From assembly GCF_003989665.1 (NCBI RefSeq), contig NZ_RZIJ01000001.1:1-64000 (forward strand): DNA of 64,000 nucleotides. Reading direction: 5' to 3'. This DNA comes from Azospirillum doebereinerae. GTDB lineage: Bacteria; Pseudomonadota; Alphaproteobacteria; Azospirillales; Azospirillaceae. Numbering within the stretch: position 1 is the stretch's first letter; every line of letters starts with the position of its first letter. The notes under the pieces are model-generated. The model had not been told where the DNA came from. It searched no databases and was given only the letters and a program-made list of their open reading frames with translations. The position numbers and the translations under genes are program-made. Of the stretch, positions 27,601-34,835 are shown piece after piece.

Positions 27601-27790
27601 CAGCGGGATGGACGTCATCACCGACTTCGACGCGGCCGGGGGAGACCGGATGCAGATCGGCGTCGGTCAGGGCTGGAGCGTCGAGACCTCCGGTTCGGAC
27701 GCCCTGGTGCGGTTCAGCGCCACCGATGGGGTGCTGCTGACCGGGGTCCGGCCGGATCAGGTCGCGTCCGGCTGGTTCATCACCGGCTGA
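24686..27790 (+). CDS. Multidomain RTX secreted protein with Calx-beta, propeller and PKD-like modules
   Basis: 1,034 residues from MATLWGGAGSDTLTGG. Order: RTX repeats at the N-terminus (~1-60), a Calx-beta-like domain (~155-290, ending ADESFTVSLASPSQGW then VVLNDD), a second RTX block (~300-350), a TolB-like six- to seven-blade propeller (~420-810; repeats of GDGRYVAFISSASNLVSGD and DLFVKDLQTG type), a PKD-like domain (~815-900, IDWGDGQTT), then C-terminal RTX repeats (~905-975). The end TGVRPDQVASGWFITG parallels the end of the first RTX protein, suggesting a common type I secretion signal. The likely role is an extracellular or surface protein; no catalytic motif seen. The upstream ribosome binding site is weak. 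Confidence 0.85.
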   Translation: MATLWGGAGSDTLTGGAEDNTIGGDGGNDRLTGNSARDVILGGDGDDTITGGAGNDYMEGGAGADVFVIRPGDGWDVIGDFRGGYQFADTLDLTAFTAITSRAALNQLVTADGGDTIITLAPDTTLRLVGMDAATFKSGPIGLKFHGAEAPPPDKSISFETTKVVQNEGSGGGVTDYAFTVTRTGDLSEAASVSWSSMGSHSRSYPYNMADVNDFALNRPAGSPFSYQGPSGVVQFAAGQSTATIHVGITGDNAVEADESFTVSLASPSQGWSLVAGRQDALGVVLNDDSAGNTLTGTAARDELYGTAQNDVIIGGAGNDYMEGGAGSDRFVINPNDGWDAIGDFQAGAGGDVLDLRGWSGLGSAAAVLAAATEDSGGTLLNFSNTTGVRLMGVTKASLTAANLQVADAPQQPVGPSITSMGWKRDSFDATAVTRANTASDGTQANAAGSGAISGDGRYVAFISSASNLVSGDINGQADLFVKDLQTGIATRIEMPAFNATASKRVGVLAFSDDGGKLLYTSVGLQTSGYDYPLTSIHIRDIATGTETSFNAGTSSISDLGLSADGRTLTQVNQSVGIHQGQSTSVVVTDLETNTVRSFGDSGSPMPWTANAPVVSADGSLLAYTNQGALRLHNLETNAVERIDRLPDGSLPGNGASTAQAFSADGRYVLFTSSLSGLDAGKGGSAGVYVRDLQTGVTRLVSTAADGTPANGSSSGVAFGTDGKSVLFTSTGSNLVDGDTNGARDVFLKDLETGAVRRLSVAADGAELNAGVGQVSLSADGTRILFDTAASNVVGGDTNGVADLFAATLDSLPTIGEAGLQGTATLSISFAAGAGAVTQASIDWGDGQTTAQTVASGTSALSATHFYGTAGSYTGSVTLTDTNGASVSNAFAAQRAADGTAASLTGSAGRDVLIGGTLNDTLTGGGGEDFLSGGLGSDLLLGGAGNDLLAGGAGADTLTGGAGADVFAFGIASGMDVITDFDAAGGDRMQIGVGQGWSVETSGSDALVRFSATDGVLLTGVRPDQVASGWFITG

Positions 27791-27810
27791 CCGCTCTTCA
27801 AACAGCGGGC

Positions 27811-27838
27811 GGCGGCGGGCACGGGAAGCCCGCCGTCG
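27811..27838 (+). terminator. Hairpin between RTX gene and treS
   Basis: GGCGGCGGGC and GCCCGCCGTC arms around ACGGGAA in the 49-bp gap between two convergent genes. It lacks a T-tract, so it is a candidate only. Confidence 0.4.
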
Positions 27839-27839
27839 C

Positions 27840-29504
27840 CTACAGCGCCTCGCTCCGCTTCATCAGGTAATCCAGCCCGCCCACCCGGAACCAGCGGTAG
27901 CCGTAGGCCTCCAGCACCATCGGGTGGCGGCCCTTGGAATCCGGTTCGCTGTGGTCGTTGGACAGCAGGTTGACCAGCCGCGAGGTCTCGCCCTCCCCGT
28001 CCACGTCCAACGTGATCTCGCGGGGGCCGTCGGACAGGTTGTGGACCACGACCACGCCGTTGTTGCGCCAGTCGTAGCGCAGGGCCAGCACCTCCGGGCA
28101 GGTCGTCTTCAGGACGCGGAAGTCGCCCCAGCCGATTTCCGGGCATTCCTTGCGCATGCGGATGATGCGCTCGGTCCAGTTCAGCATGGATTCCGGGTCG
28201 CGGCGCTGGGCCGCCGCGTTGACGCGCTCGTAGCCGAAGACCCCGCCGCTGATCACGGGCAGGATCGGCGTGTCGGATTTGGTGAAGCCGGCCTGGGGCT
28301 CGTCCGACCATTGCATCGGCGTGCGGGCGCAGTTGCGCTCCGGCAGGGACAGGTCGTCGCCCATGCCGATCTCGTCGCCGTAGCGGATCACCGGCGTGCC
28401 GGGCAGCGTGAACATCAGGCTGTAGGCCAGCTCCAGCCGCCGCCGGTCGGCGTTCAGCATCGGCGCCAGCCGCCGCCGGATGCCCCGGTCGTAGAGCTGC
28501 ATCGACTTGTCCGGCCCGAAGGCGTCGAACACCGCCTGGCGCTGCGGCTCGGTCAAACGGCCGAGGTCGAGCTCGTCGTGGTTGCGCAGAAAGCTGCCCC
28601 ATTGGCCGGAATGCGGGCGCGGCTTGGTCGCCAGCAGCGCGTCGATCAGCGGTCCGCCATCGGCGCTGGCCAGCGCGTAGAACAGATGCTGGTTGACCTG
28701 GAAGTTGAACATCATGTGGCAGCGGTCGCCGTCGTGGCCGAAATACTCCAGGTCGTCCTCGGGCAGGATGTTCGCCTCGGCCAGCAGCAGGGCGTCGCCC
28801 CGGCGCCATTGCACGAACTCGCGGAAGCTCCGCAGCATGCCGAACTGTTCGGTCGGGGTGGTGACGTCGGGTCCCTTGGTCGCGATGATGAAGGGCACCG
28901 CGTCCATGCGGAACCCTGACACGCCCAGTTGGATCCAGAAGCCCATGATCTTCAGCAACTCGGCCTGGACCGCCGGGTTCGACGTGTTCAGGTCGGGCTG
29001 GAACTTGTAGAAGCGGTGGAAGTACCAGGCCTTGGCCTCGCGGTCATGGGTCCAGGTCGTCTTCTGCACGCCGGGGAAGACCATGCCCTCGTCGGCGTTG
29101 GCCGGCTTGCGGTCGGCCCAGACGTACCAGTCGCGGTAGGGGCTGTCCGGATCCTTGCGCGCGGCCTGGAACCACGGGTGCTGGTCCGAGGTGTGGTTGA
29201 CCACGAGGTCGATGATGACGCGGATGCCGTGCTGCTTGCAGGCGTGCGTGAACTCGACGAAGTCCCCCAGCGTGCCGTAGCGCGGATCGACGTTGTAGTA
29301 ATCGGCGACGTCGTAGCCGTCGTCCTTCATCGGCGAGGTCTGGAACGGCCCCAGCCACAGGCAGGTGATGCCCAGCCCGTGCAGGTAGTCCAGCCGCCGC
29401 TGCAATCCCTTGAAGTCGCCGACCCCGTCGCCGTCGGAATCCATGAAGGTCGCGAGGGACAGATTGTAGATGACCGCGTTCTTGTACCAGAGGTCCTCGA
29501 TCAT
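27840..29504 (-). CDS. treS: GH13 trehalose synthase / maltose alpha-D-glucosyltransferase
   Basis: 554 residues, the length of stand-alone TreS. It interconverts maltose and trehalose, an osmoprotectant. GH13 motifs are intact: DLVVNHTSDQH (region I), FRMDAVPF with nucleophile D201, LLAEANILPED with acid/base E243, and LRNHDELD with H309/D310. The YGTLGDFVEF and NVDPRYG segments are usual for TreS-type enzymes. Closely related alpha-glucosidases cannot be fully excluded. The start at 29504 has GAGG 7 nt upstream; the longer upstream frame is not supported. No maltokinase or treY/treZ genes are adjacent. Confidence 0.85.
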   Translation of the reverse strand: MIEDLWYKNAVIYNLSLATFMDSDGDGVGDFKGLQRRLDYLHGLGITCLWLGPFQTSPMKDDGYDVADYYNVDPRYGTLGDFVEFTHACKQHGIRVIIDLVVNHTSDQHPWFQAARKDPDSPYRDWYVWADRKPANADEGMVFPGVQKTTWTHDREAKAWYFHRFYKFQPDLNTSNPAVQAELLKIMGFWIQLGVSGFRMDAVPFIIATKGPDVTTPTEQFGMLRSFREFVQWRRGDALLLAEANILPEDDLEYFGHDGDRCHMMFNFQVNQHLFYALASADGGPLIDALLATKPRPHSGQWGSFLRNHDELDLGRLTEPQRQAVFDAFGPDKSMQLYDRGIRRRLAPMLNADRRRLELAYSLMFTLPGTPVIRYGDEIGMGDDLSLPERNCARTPMQWSDEPQAGFTKSDTPILPVISGGVFGYERVNAAAQRRDPESMLNWTERIIRMRKECPEIGWGDFRVLKTTCPEVLALRYDWRNNGVVVVHNLSDGPREITLDVDGEGETSRLVNLLSNDHSEPDSKGRHPMVLEAYGYRWFRVGGLDYLMKRSEAL

Positions 29505-29617
29505 GCCCGCCTCGCGCCGTTTTCCGTTCCCGAACAAACAGCGGCGGGAGCGAAGCGTTGCGCGTTCCGGGCATGGCGCATCCGGGTCAGTCACCCGCCT
29601 CGCGCATGGCTGGCCTC

Positions 29618-29634
29618 TTGTACGTGGTATACAA
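29618..29634. promoter_or_regulatory. Candidate operator with GGTATAC core
   Basis: TTGTACGTGGTATACAA, with TTGTA/TACAA arms, in the 202-bp divergent region between treS and the small gene at 29707. The GGTATAC core recurs upstream of the OxlT-like gene (31580-31587). Confidence 0.4.
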
Positions 29635-29706
29635 AGAACTTTGCATTTGGCATACCGCGCTCTATGTTGCACCACAGCATAAGCGTGGCACTGATGGAGA
29701 CGGATC

Positions 29707-29907
29707 ATGATCGAAACCCAGGCGTTCCTGTTCCTCGCGCTGACCGGCATGATCGGCCACGCCATCTACCTCGCCAGCGGCAGGAAGCCCTACGACGTAA
29801 TCCTGCCGGAGAAGGACGAGGCCGAGGAGGAACCGGGCATCGCCTTTTCCTCCGACCGCTTCCAGCAGAGCGCCAAGGGCGAGGACCGGCCGTTCTGGAT
29901 CGAGTGA
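29707..29907 (+). CDS. Small single-pass membrane protein, unknown
   Basis: 66 residues with GGAGACGG upstream. Residues ~5-24 (QAFLFLALTGMIGHAIYLAS) form one hydrophobic segment; the rest is acidic and soluble (LPEKDEAEEEPG). No known domain. The clean ribosome binding site and sensible composition support a real gene. It is divergent from treS and convergent with the OxlT-like transporter, whose partner or accessory it might be, though nothing shows this. Confidence 0.6.
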   Translation: MIETQAFLFLALTGMIGHAIYLASGRKPYDVILPEKDEAEEEPGIAFSSDRFQQSAKGEDRPFWIE

Positions 29908-29937
29908 CCGCTTCCGCTCCGCCTCCCCGCACGCTCT

Positions 29938-29995
29938 TGCCCCCGCCCTGCCCTTCCCCCGCGCGTGGGCGCGGAGGAAGGGTGGGGAGGGGGCA
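29938..29995. repeat. Dispersed GC-rich inverted-repeat element, copy 1 (short)
   Basis: Arms TGCCCCCGCCCTGCCCTTCC and GGAAGGGTGGGGAGGGGGCA-like, meeting around GTGGGC. It shares its TGCCCCC...GGGGGCA ends with the copies at 37803 and 41430. It lies between convergent genes and may also act as a terminator. Confidence 0.7.
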
Positions 29996-30033
29996 CAGCA
30001 GAGGGTCGTGTCGGTTCGAAACGTTTGCCCGGT

Positions 30034-31374
30034 CTAGTTTCCGGCCGGCTGGGCCGACGACAGCGGCACGCCTTGCGCCTCGGCCCTCTGCGCCGCCTCG
30101 GCGTTGCGGGCGTGGTGGCGGGCCAGCATCGGCTTGAGAACCAGGATCGCGCAGAGCGCCGCCGTCAGGTCCATGGCCGCGGTGACGTAGAGCACGGTCG
30201 CCCAGGTGCCGGTCGCTTCCATCAGCAGGTTGCCGAGCGGGACCAGCAGGGCGGCGACGCCCTTGGCGCAGTAGAGGACGCCGTAGATCTTGCCAGCGTG
30301 CTTGGTGCCGAAGGTGTCGGCCGAGGTGGCGCTGAACAGGCTGTAGACTTCGCCCCAGGCCAGGAAGACCATGCCGCTGAGCAGCAGGAACATCATCGGG
30401 TCATGGCCGAAGCGGCTGAGCGCGATGATGCCCAGGCCTTCCAGCGAGAAGGCGACGAACATGGTCGCTTCGCGGCCGATGTGGTCGGAGATGAAGCCGA
30501 AGAGCGGACGCGAGATGCCGTTCATCACGCGGTCGAGCATCAGGGCGAAGGGCAGCGCCGCCATGGTGATGCCGAGCACGCTGACCGGGGTCTCCTTGAC
30601 GCCCAGGTCGTGGGCGATGACGCCGAGCTGGGCCACCGCCATCAGGCCGCCGGTGACGGTGCCGATGAACATCGCCCACATCACCCAGAACACCGGGGTG
30701 CGGATGGCTTCGCCCAGCGTGTAGTCGCGGCGGGTCTGGGCGACCTTGGTCGAGGCCTTGACGTGCTCCTTCTGCGGCATGCGCAGGAAGTAGGCGGCGG
30801 CGATGATGATCGCGCCCTGGAGCAGGCCGAACCAGAAGAAGGCCGCCTGATAGCCGGCGCTGTGGATCATGCTGGAGATCGGCAGGATGGTCAGGGCCGA
30901 GCCGGCGCCGTAGCCGCCCGCCGTCAGGCCGACCGCCAGACCGCGCTTTTCCGGGAACCACTTCAGCGCGTTGTTCACGCAGGTGGCGTAGACGCAGCCG
31001 ACGCCGATGCCGCCGATGGCCGAGCCGATGTAGAGGACCGACAGGGTGTTGGCGTAGCTGTCGACGATCCAGGACAGGCCGGTGAAGAAGCCGCCGGCGG
31101 CGACGATGACGCGGGGGCCGTAACGGTCGATGAAATAGCCCTCGATCGGCGTCAGCCAGGTCTGCACGACGACGAAGATGGTGAAGGCGGTTTGGATCGA
31201 GGCGCGCGTCCAGTTCTGCTGCGCCTGGATTTCCGGAACGAACAGCGTCCAGGCGTATTGGATGTTGGCCGCCGCGACCATGCAGACGATGCCGACGACG
31301 ATCTGCATCCAGCGGGCGCGATCGGAGATCGGCGCCCCCTTGTCAGCCGCCGATGGGGTGGAAGAGTAAGTCAT
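30034..31374 (-). CDS. oxlT: OxlT-like MFS transporter (oxalate/formate antiporter family)
   Basis: 446 residues with about 12 hydrophobic segments. The start region (WMQIVVGIVCMVAAANIQYAW), the FIDRYGPR loop between segments 2 and 3, and NALKWFPEKRGLAVGLTAGGYGAG match the oxalate/formate antiporter branch of the major facilitator superfamily. The substrate is inferred only: no formyl-CoA transferase or oxalyl-CoA decarboxylase gene is in the window, and other dicarboxylates are possible. The ATG at 31374 has GGGAGG 5 nt upstream; an in-frame start at 31386 would overlap that site. A GGTATACC-centred inverted repeat lies ~180-215 bp upstream. Confidence 0.82.
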   Translation of the reverse strand: MTYSSTPSAADKGAPISDRARWMQIVVGIVCMVAAANIQYAWTLFVPEIQAQQNWTRASIQTAFTIFVVVQTWLTPIEGYFIDRYGPRVIVAAGGFFTGLSWIVDSYANTLSVLYIGSAIGGIGVGCVYATCVNNALKWFPEKRGLAVGLTAGGYGAGSALTILPISSMIHSAGYQAAFFWFGLLQGAIIIAAAYFLRMPQKEHVKASTKVAQTRRDYTLGEAIRTPVFWVMWAMFIGTVTGGLMAVAQLGVIAHDLGVKETPVSVLGITMAALPFALMLDRVMNGISRPLFGFISDHIGREATMFVAFSLEGLGIIALSRFGHDPMMFLLLSGMVFLAWGEVYSLFSATSADTFGTKHAGKIYGVLYCAKGVAALLVPLGNLLMEATGTWATVLYVTAAMDLTAALCAILVLKPMLARHHARNAEAAQRAEAQGVPLSSAQPAGN

Positions 31375-31555
31375 CGTGCCTCCCAAAACTTAAGCCAAAG
31401 CCGGTCGCCGCGACGCCCCTTCTCCCAGGAGCGATGCCGAGACCCTGCCGCGGTTGCGTTGACGGGACGGATGCGTTCTTCGCGACGTTTCCGTACCGGC
31501 GGTGTCGTTTGTTCCCAAGTCCTTCGACGGCATCGTACCGTTCGCACACTGGTAA

Positions 31556-31591
31556 TTCTGAATACCGAGTTTGGAATTAGGTATACCAGAA
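31556..31591. promoter_or_regulatory. Inverted repeat with GGTATACC palindrome
   Basis: TTCTGAATACC (31556) faces GGTATACCAGAA (31580-31591) across 13 bp, and GGTATACC is itself a perfect palindrome. It is placed upstream of the leftward OxlT-like gene. The core is shared with the site at 29626, suggesting one regulator for both (inference). Confidence 0.45.
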
Positions 31592-31797
31592 AAAGGCCGA
31601 AAAAGACGCCCAAAGCCAGAATGGCGGAATGCTGCTGCCGGACCTTCAAGTATTCGTGTTCATTCCTGTCCCGACGGAGTCCAGTCCGGACTGTTCATCC
31701 GAACCATTCCCTTCCTTGAATCGCAGTCTTGAAAAAGAAGCCGTGCCGGTACCTGCACGGCCCCCCCAGTCGAGGGTGTGCATTCAAAGGAGATAGA

Positions 31798-31923
31798 ATG
31801 AAGCCGCCGCGACAGTGTTTTGAACTACCTCGGCGACACACAATCTTTGCGTCTGATTGTTTTGGAACTCAACAATCCATTTTGTCTTTCCGCATCATGG
31901 AAAAACATCGGCCAACCCGTTGA
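31798..31923 (+). CDS. Possible 41-residue peptide, unknown
   Basis: ATG preceded by AAAGGAGATAG at ideal spacing and, further up, by a perfect hairpin (31740-31761). The peptide starts MKPPRQCFELPRRHT; it is basic, with two Cys and no known motif. The ribosome binding site is the only real support, and codon use is not like the neighbouring genes. Confidence 0.25.
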   Translation: MKPPRQCFELPRRHTIFASDCFGTQQSILSFRIMEKHRPTR

Positions 31924-32020
31924 AACGCAAGGGAGCCGCCGCCAACCACGGATCGTGGGCGCGGCAAGGAACGGATCGGAAAAATGGAACTTGGGAGTAT
32001 CGTCGGAAAAGCCGGCGGGA

Positions 32021-32581
32021 TCAGGCCCGCGCCGCGAAGGTCAGGAACACGACCCGCGTGTCGCCGTAGCGGCGTTCGTCCACCAGGGCGAAGCCGTCCG
32101 GCGGGGGCAGCGGATCGCCCTCCCCCACCTCGACCACGGCGAGCGCGCCGTCGGCCAGCCAGCCGGCCCGCGCCAGCGCCGTCAGGGCAAGGGGGGCCAG
32201 CCCCTTCGCGTAGGGTGGATCGCAGAAGACGATGGTGCAGGGCTGGCGGGCCGGCGGCGGGCGGGTGGCGTCGGCGCGCAGCACGGTGGCCGACGCCTCC
32301 TCGCCCAGGGCCGCGACGTTGGCGCGCGCGGCGTCCAGCGCGGCGCGGCCGGTGTCGAGGAAGCTGCACCCCGCCGCGCCGCGCGACAGGGCCTCCAGCC
32401 CCAGCGCGCCGGTGCCGCAGAAGGCATCCACGACGAAGGCGCCCTCGAAATCGGGCGCCCAGTCGGCGTGGGCCAGGATGTTGAAGACGGCCTCGCGCGT
32501 CCGGTCGGTGGTCGGGCGCGTGTCGCGTCCGTCCGGAGCGGCCAGACGCCGGCCCCGGTGCCTACCGCCGACGATCCGCAT
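32021..32581 (-). CDS. rsmD: 16S rRNA m2G966 methyltransferase RsmD
   Basis: 186 residues. MRIVGGRHRGRRLAAP then RPTTDRTREAVFNIL is the RsmD start; VVDAFCGTGALGLEALSRGA is the SAM-binding loop and CDPPYAKG the catalytic motif of N2-guanine methyltransferases. It methylates G966 of 16S rRNA during 30S assembly. The start at 32581 overlaps the 3' end of the upstream pseudouridine synthase by 20 bp, so the two rRNA-modifying enzymes are cotranscribed and probably coupled. Confidence 0.92.
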   Translation of the reverse strand: MRIVGGRHRGRRLAAPDGRDTRPTTDRTREAVFNILAHADWAPDFEGAFVVDAFCGTGALGLEALSRGAAGCSFLDTGRAALDAARANVAALGEEASATVLRADATRPPPARQPCTIVFCDPPYAKGLAPLALTALARAGWLADGALAVVEVGEGDPLPPPDGFALVDERRYGDTRVVFLTFAARA

Positions 32582-34055
32582 CCGGACGATCCTTGCGGGG
32601 ACGCTCGACGCGCTGGCGGTCGGTCCGCCCGTCGCGCTTCTTCGGACCGGCGGGGGCCGCCGCGCTGGCCGGCTTGCCCGCACCGGCGGGCTTGGGGGCG
32701 CCGGAGGGCTTGCCCATGCCGGCAGGCTTGGACGAAGCGGATTTGGCCGGGGCGTAAGGCTTCGGAGCCGAGGCGGGCTTGCCCGCCGCCTTCGGACCGC
32801 GTGGCTTGGCGCCTTGCGGATCCCTCGACTGCGAATCCCGCGACTTCGCACCCTGCGGGTCGCGTGATTTTGCGCCCTGCGGGTCGCGCGACTTCGGCCC
32901 CTGGGCGTCCCGGCTTTCCGGCTTGCCACGGCTGGGCCTGGACGAGGCCGGGTCGTTCAGCGACAGCGTGCCGCGCGCGCGCGCCGGCTTGCCCTCGGCG
33001 GACGGCGGCTTGCCATAGCCGGGCTTGCCCTCGGCGGCTTTCGCCGCGAAGGTCGGCTTGCCGTCGGAGCGGCCACGCGCGGGCTTGGTCTCGTCCTTGC
33101 CCCAGGCGGCCTGAACCTCCAGCCGCTTGGTGGCGGAGCGCGGCGCGCGCCTCGGCGCCTCGGCGGCGGGTTTGGGCGCAGCGGCCTCGGCACGGGCCGC
33201 CGGCTTGGCGGCGGAGGCGGCGCCGGCCTCGGCGGCACGGGCCTTGGCGCGGAGCTTGGTGTTCGATTCCGGCTCGGCGGCCGGGGCGACGGTGCCGAAG
33301 AAGGTGGAGATCTGCTCGCGGACGACGCGCTTGGGAACCTCCTCGACGCCGCCCTCCTCCAGCTTGCCGAGCTGGAACGGGCCGTAGGCGACGCGGATCA
33401 GCCGGTTGACCTGGAGTCCCAGCGACTCCATCACCTTGCGGATCTCGCGGTTCTTGCCTTCCTTCAGGCTGACGGTCAGCCAGGCGTTGCGGCCCTGGAC
33501 GCGGTCGAGCAGCGCCTCGATCGGGCCGTACTTCACGCCCTCGATGGTCGGTCCCTTGGCCAGCGCGGCCAGTTGGATCTCGTCCACCTCGCCGAACACG
33601 CGCACGCGGTAGCGGCGGGTCCAGCCGGTGGCCGGCAGCTCCAGGAAGCGGGCCAGCTCGCCGTCGTTGGTCAGCAGCAGCAGTCCCTCGGTCGTCAGGT
33701 CGAGACGGCCGATGGAGACCACGCGCGGCAGTTCCGGCGGCAGCCGGTCGAAGACGGTCGCCCGCCCCTTCTCGTCGCGCGCCGAGGTCACCAGACCCGA
33801 CGGCTTGTAGTAGCGCCACAGCCGCGCCGGTTCCGGCTCGGGAATGACCTTCCCGTCGACCTGAACGATGTCGCCGGGCCGCACGACGCAGGCCGGGCTG
33901 GTCAGAACCTGGGTGTTGACCGCGACGCGGCCCTCGGTGATCCAGCGTTCCGCGTCGCGGCGCGAGCAGAGCCCGGCGCGCGCCAGCCGCTTGGCGATGC
34001 GTTCACCACCGTCCGGAGCGGCGGCGGAGGTCGGGTCGGTATCGGTTGTGTCCAT
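32562..34055 (-). CDS. rluB: RluB/RsuA-family rRNA pseudouridine synthase with long basic tail
   Basis: 497 residues. An S4 RNA-binding domain (IAKRLARAGLCSRRDAERWI, residues ~19-75) leads to the catalytic domain with GRLDLTTEGLLLLTNDG, which holds the active-site Asp, and KEGKNREIRKVME. The enzymatic part ends near residue 250. The last ~240 residues are a low-complexity Lys/Pro/Ala/Arg-rich extension with tandem SRDPQGAK units (around 32810-32910). The family isomerises a uridine in 23S (RluB) or 16S (RsuA) rRNA; which one is not decidable by eye. ATG 34055 is preferred over 34094. It overlaps rsmD by 20 bp. Confidence 0.86.
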   Translation of the reverse strand: MDTTDTDPTSAAAPDGGERIAKRLARAGLCSRRDAERWITEGRVAVNTQVLTSPACVVRPGDIVQVDGKVIPEPEPARLWRYYKPSGLVTSARDEKGRATVFDRLPPELPRVVSIGRLDLTTEGLLLLTNDGELARFLELPATGWTRRYRVRVFGEVDEIQLAALAKGPTIEGVKYGPIEALLDRVQGRNAWLTVSLKEGKNREIRKVMESLGLQVNRLIRVAYGPFQLGKLEEGGVEEVPKRVVREQISTFFGTVAPAAEPESNTKLRAKARAAEAGAASAAKPAARAEAAAPKPAAEAPRRAPRSATKRLEVQAAWGKDETKPARGRSDGKPTFAAKAAEGKPGYGKPPSAEGKPARARGTLSLNDPASSRPSRGKPESRDAQGPKSRDPQGAKSRDPQGAKSRDSQSRDPQGAKPRGPKAAGKPASAPKPYAPAKSASSKPAGMGKPSGAPKPAGAGKPASAAAPAGPKKRDGRTDRQRVERPRKDRPDADRRR

Positions 34056-34174
34056 GAGGCGGACCATAGGGCCTGATGGCGCCGCCCGCAACACGAGACC
34101 CTGCCCTTTGGTGTGGAATCCGGCGTCGGAATTCGTTTGACGGGGCCGGGAGGCGGCGGGCAGGCTCCCGCGCC

Positions 34175-34639
34175 ATGCCGACCCCGCCCCCCGCCCCGTC
34201 CTACATGGACCTCGCCTTCGAGGACGCCGAAGCCGCGGCCGCGCGCGGCGAGGTGCCGGTGGGCGCCGTGATCGTCGATCCGGCGACGGGATCCGTGCTG
34301 GCCCGCGCCGGCAACCGGACGGAGGAACTGCGCGACCCGACCGCCCACGCCGAGGTGCTGGCCATCCGTGCCGCCTGCGCGGCGGTGGGACAGCCGCGCC
34401 TGCCCGGCTGCGACCTGTACGTGACGCTGGAGCCCTGCGCGCTCTGCGCCGCCGCGATCAGCTTCGCGCGCCTCCGGCGGGTGTATTACGGGGCCTACGA
34501 TCCCAAGGGCGGCGCGGTGGACCACGGCCCGCGCTTCTTCGGACAAACGACCTGTCACCACGCGCCGGACGTCTATGGCGGCATCGGCGAGACGCGGGCG
34601 GGGGCGCTGCTGCGGGATTTCTTCAGGGAGCGGCGGTGA
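34175..34639 (+). CDS. tadA: tRNA-specific adenosine deaminase TadA
   Basis: 154 residues. Zinc deaminase motifs are intact: TAHAEVLAIRAA (His ligand and catalytic Glu) and LEPCALCAAAI (two Cys ligands). VPVGAVIVD and RVYYGAYDPKGGAVDHG are typical of TadA. It converts A34 to inosine in tRNA-Arg(ACG). ATG 34175 is chosen; ATG 34205 would also leave the core intact. Divergent from the pseudouridine synthase and convergent with purD. Confidence 0.92.
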   Translation: MPTPPPAPSYMDLAFEDAEAAAARGEVPVGAVIVDPATGSVLARAGNRTEELRDPTAHAEVLAIRAACAAVGQPRLPGCDLYVTLEPCALCAAAISFARLRRVYYGAYDPKGGAVDHGPRFFGQTTCHHAPDVYGGIGETRAGALLRDFFRERR

Positions 34640-34690
34640 ACGGGTATCAGCCGATTGGCTTGGTCGGCGTATACCGGGCAGCAAGGAATA

Positions 34691-34800
34691 GCCCCTCTCC
34701 CCTTGCGGGAGAGGGGTTGGGGTGAGGGGGGCAAACCCCTCTTCTTCGCCTTCGGCGAATACCCCTCATCCCAACCCTTCTCCCGCAAGGGGAGAAGGGC
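34691..34800. repeat. Dispersed GC-rich inverted-repeat element, copy 2
   Basis: About 40-bp arms, GCCCCTCTCCCCTTGCGGGA and onward against the reverse complement ending TCCCGCAAGGGGAGAAGGGC, with TTCGCCTTCGGCGAA at the centre. Each arm contains its own small hairpin. Same subtype as the copy at 44206. It lies between convergent tadA and purD. Confidence 0.8.
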
Positions 34801-34835
34801 TCTGTCCTCTTGAATAATTACCCCAGCGAACAGCT

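Larger units (their letters stand above)
31375..32020. other. Intergenic region upstream of the OxlT-like gene
   Basis: 646 bp between the oxlT start and the rsmD end. It holds the inverted repeat at 31556-31591, a perfect 7-bp hairpin GCCGTGC/GCACGGC at about 31740-31761, and a short ORF with a good ribosome binding site (31798). It is AT-richer than the surroundings, as expected of regulatory or recently acquired DNA. Confidence 0.5.

Noticed and set aside
32021..33819. Long alternative minus-strand frames over the pseudouridine synthase and rsmD (302 and 545 codons).
   Set aside because: They extend rsmD upstream out of frame with the S4/catalytic motifs of the real gene. The MRIVGG start of RsmD at 32581 is the natural one.
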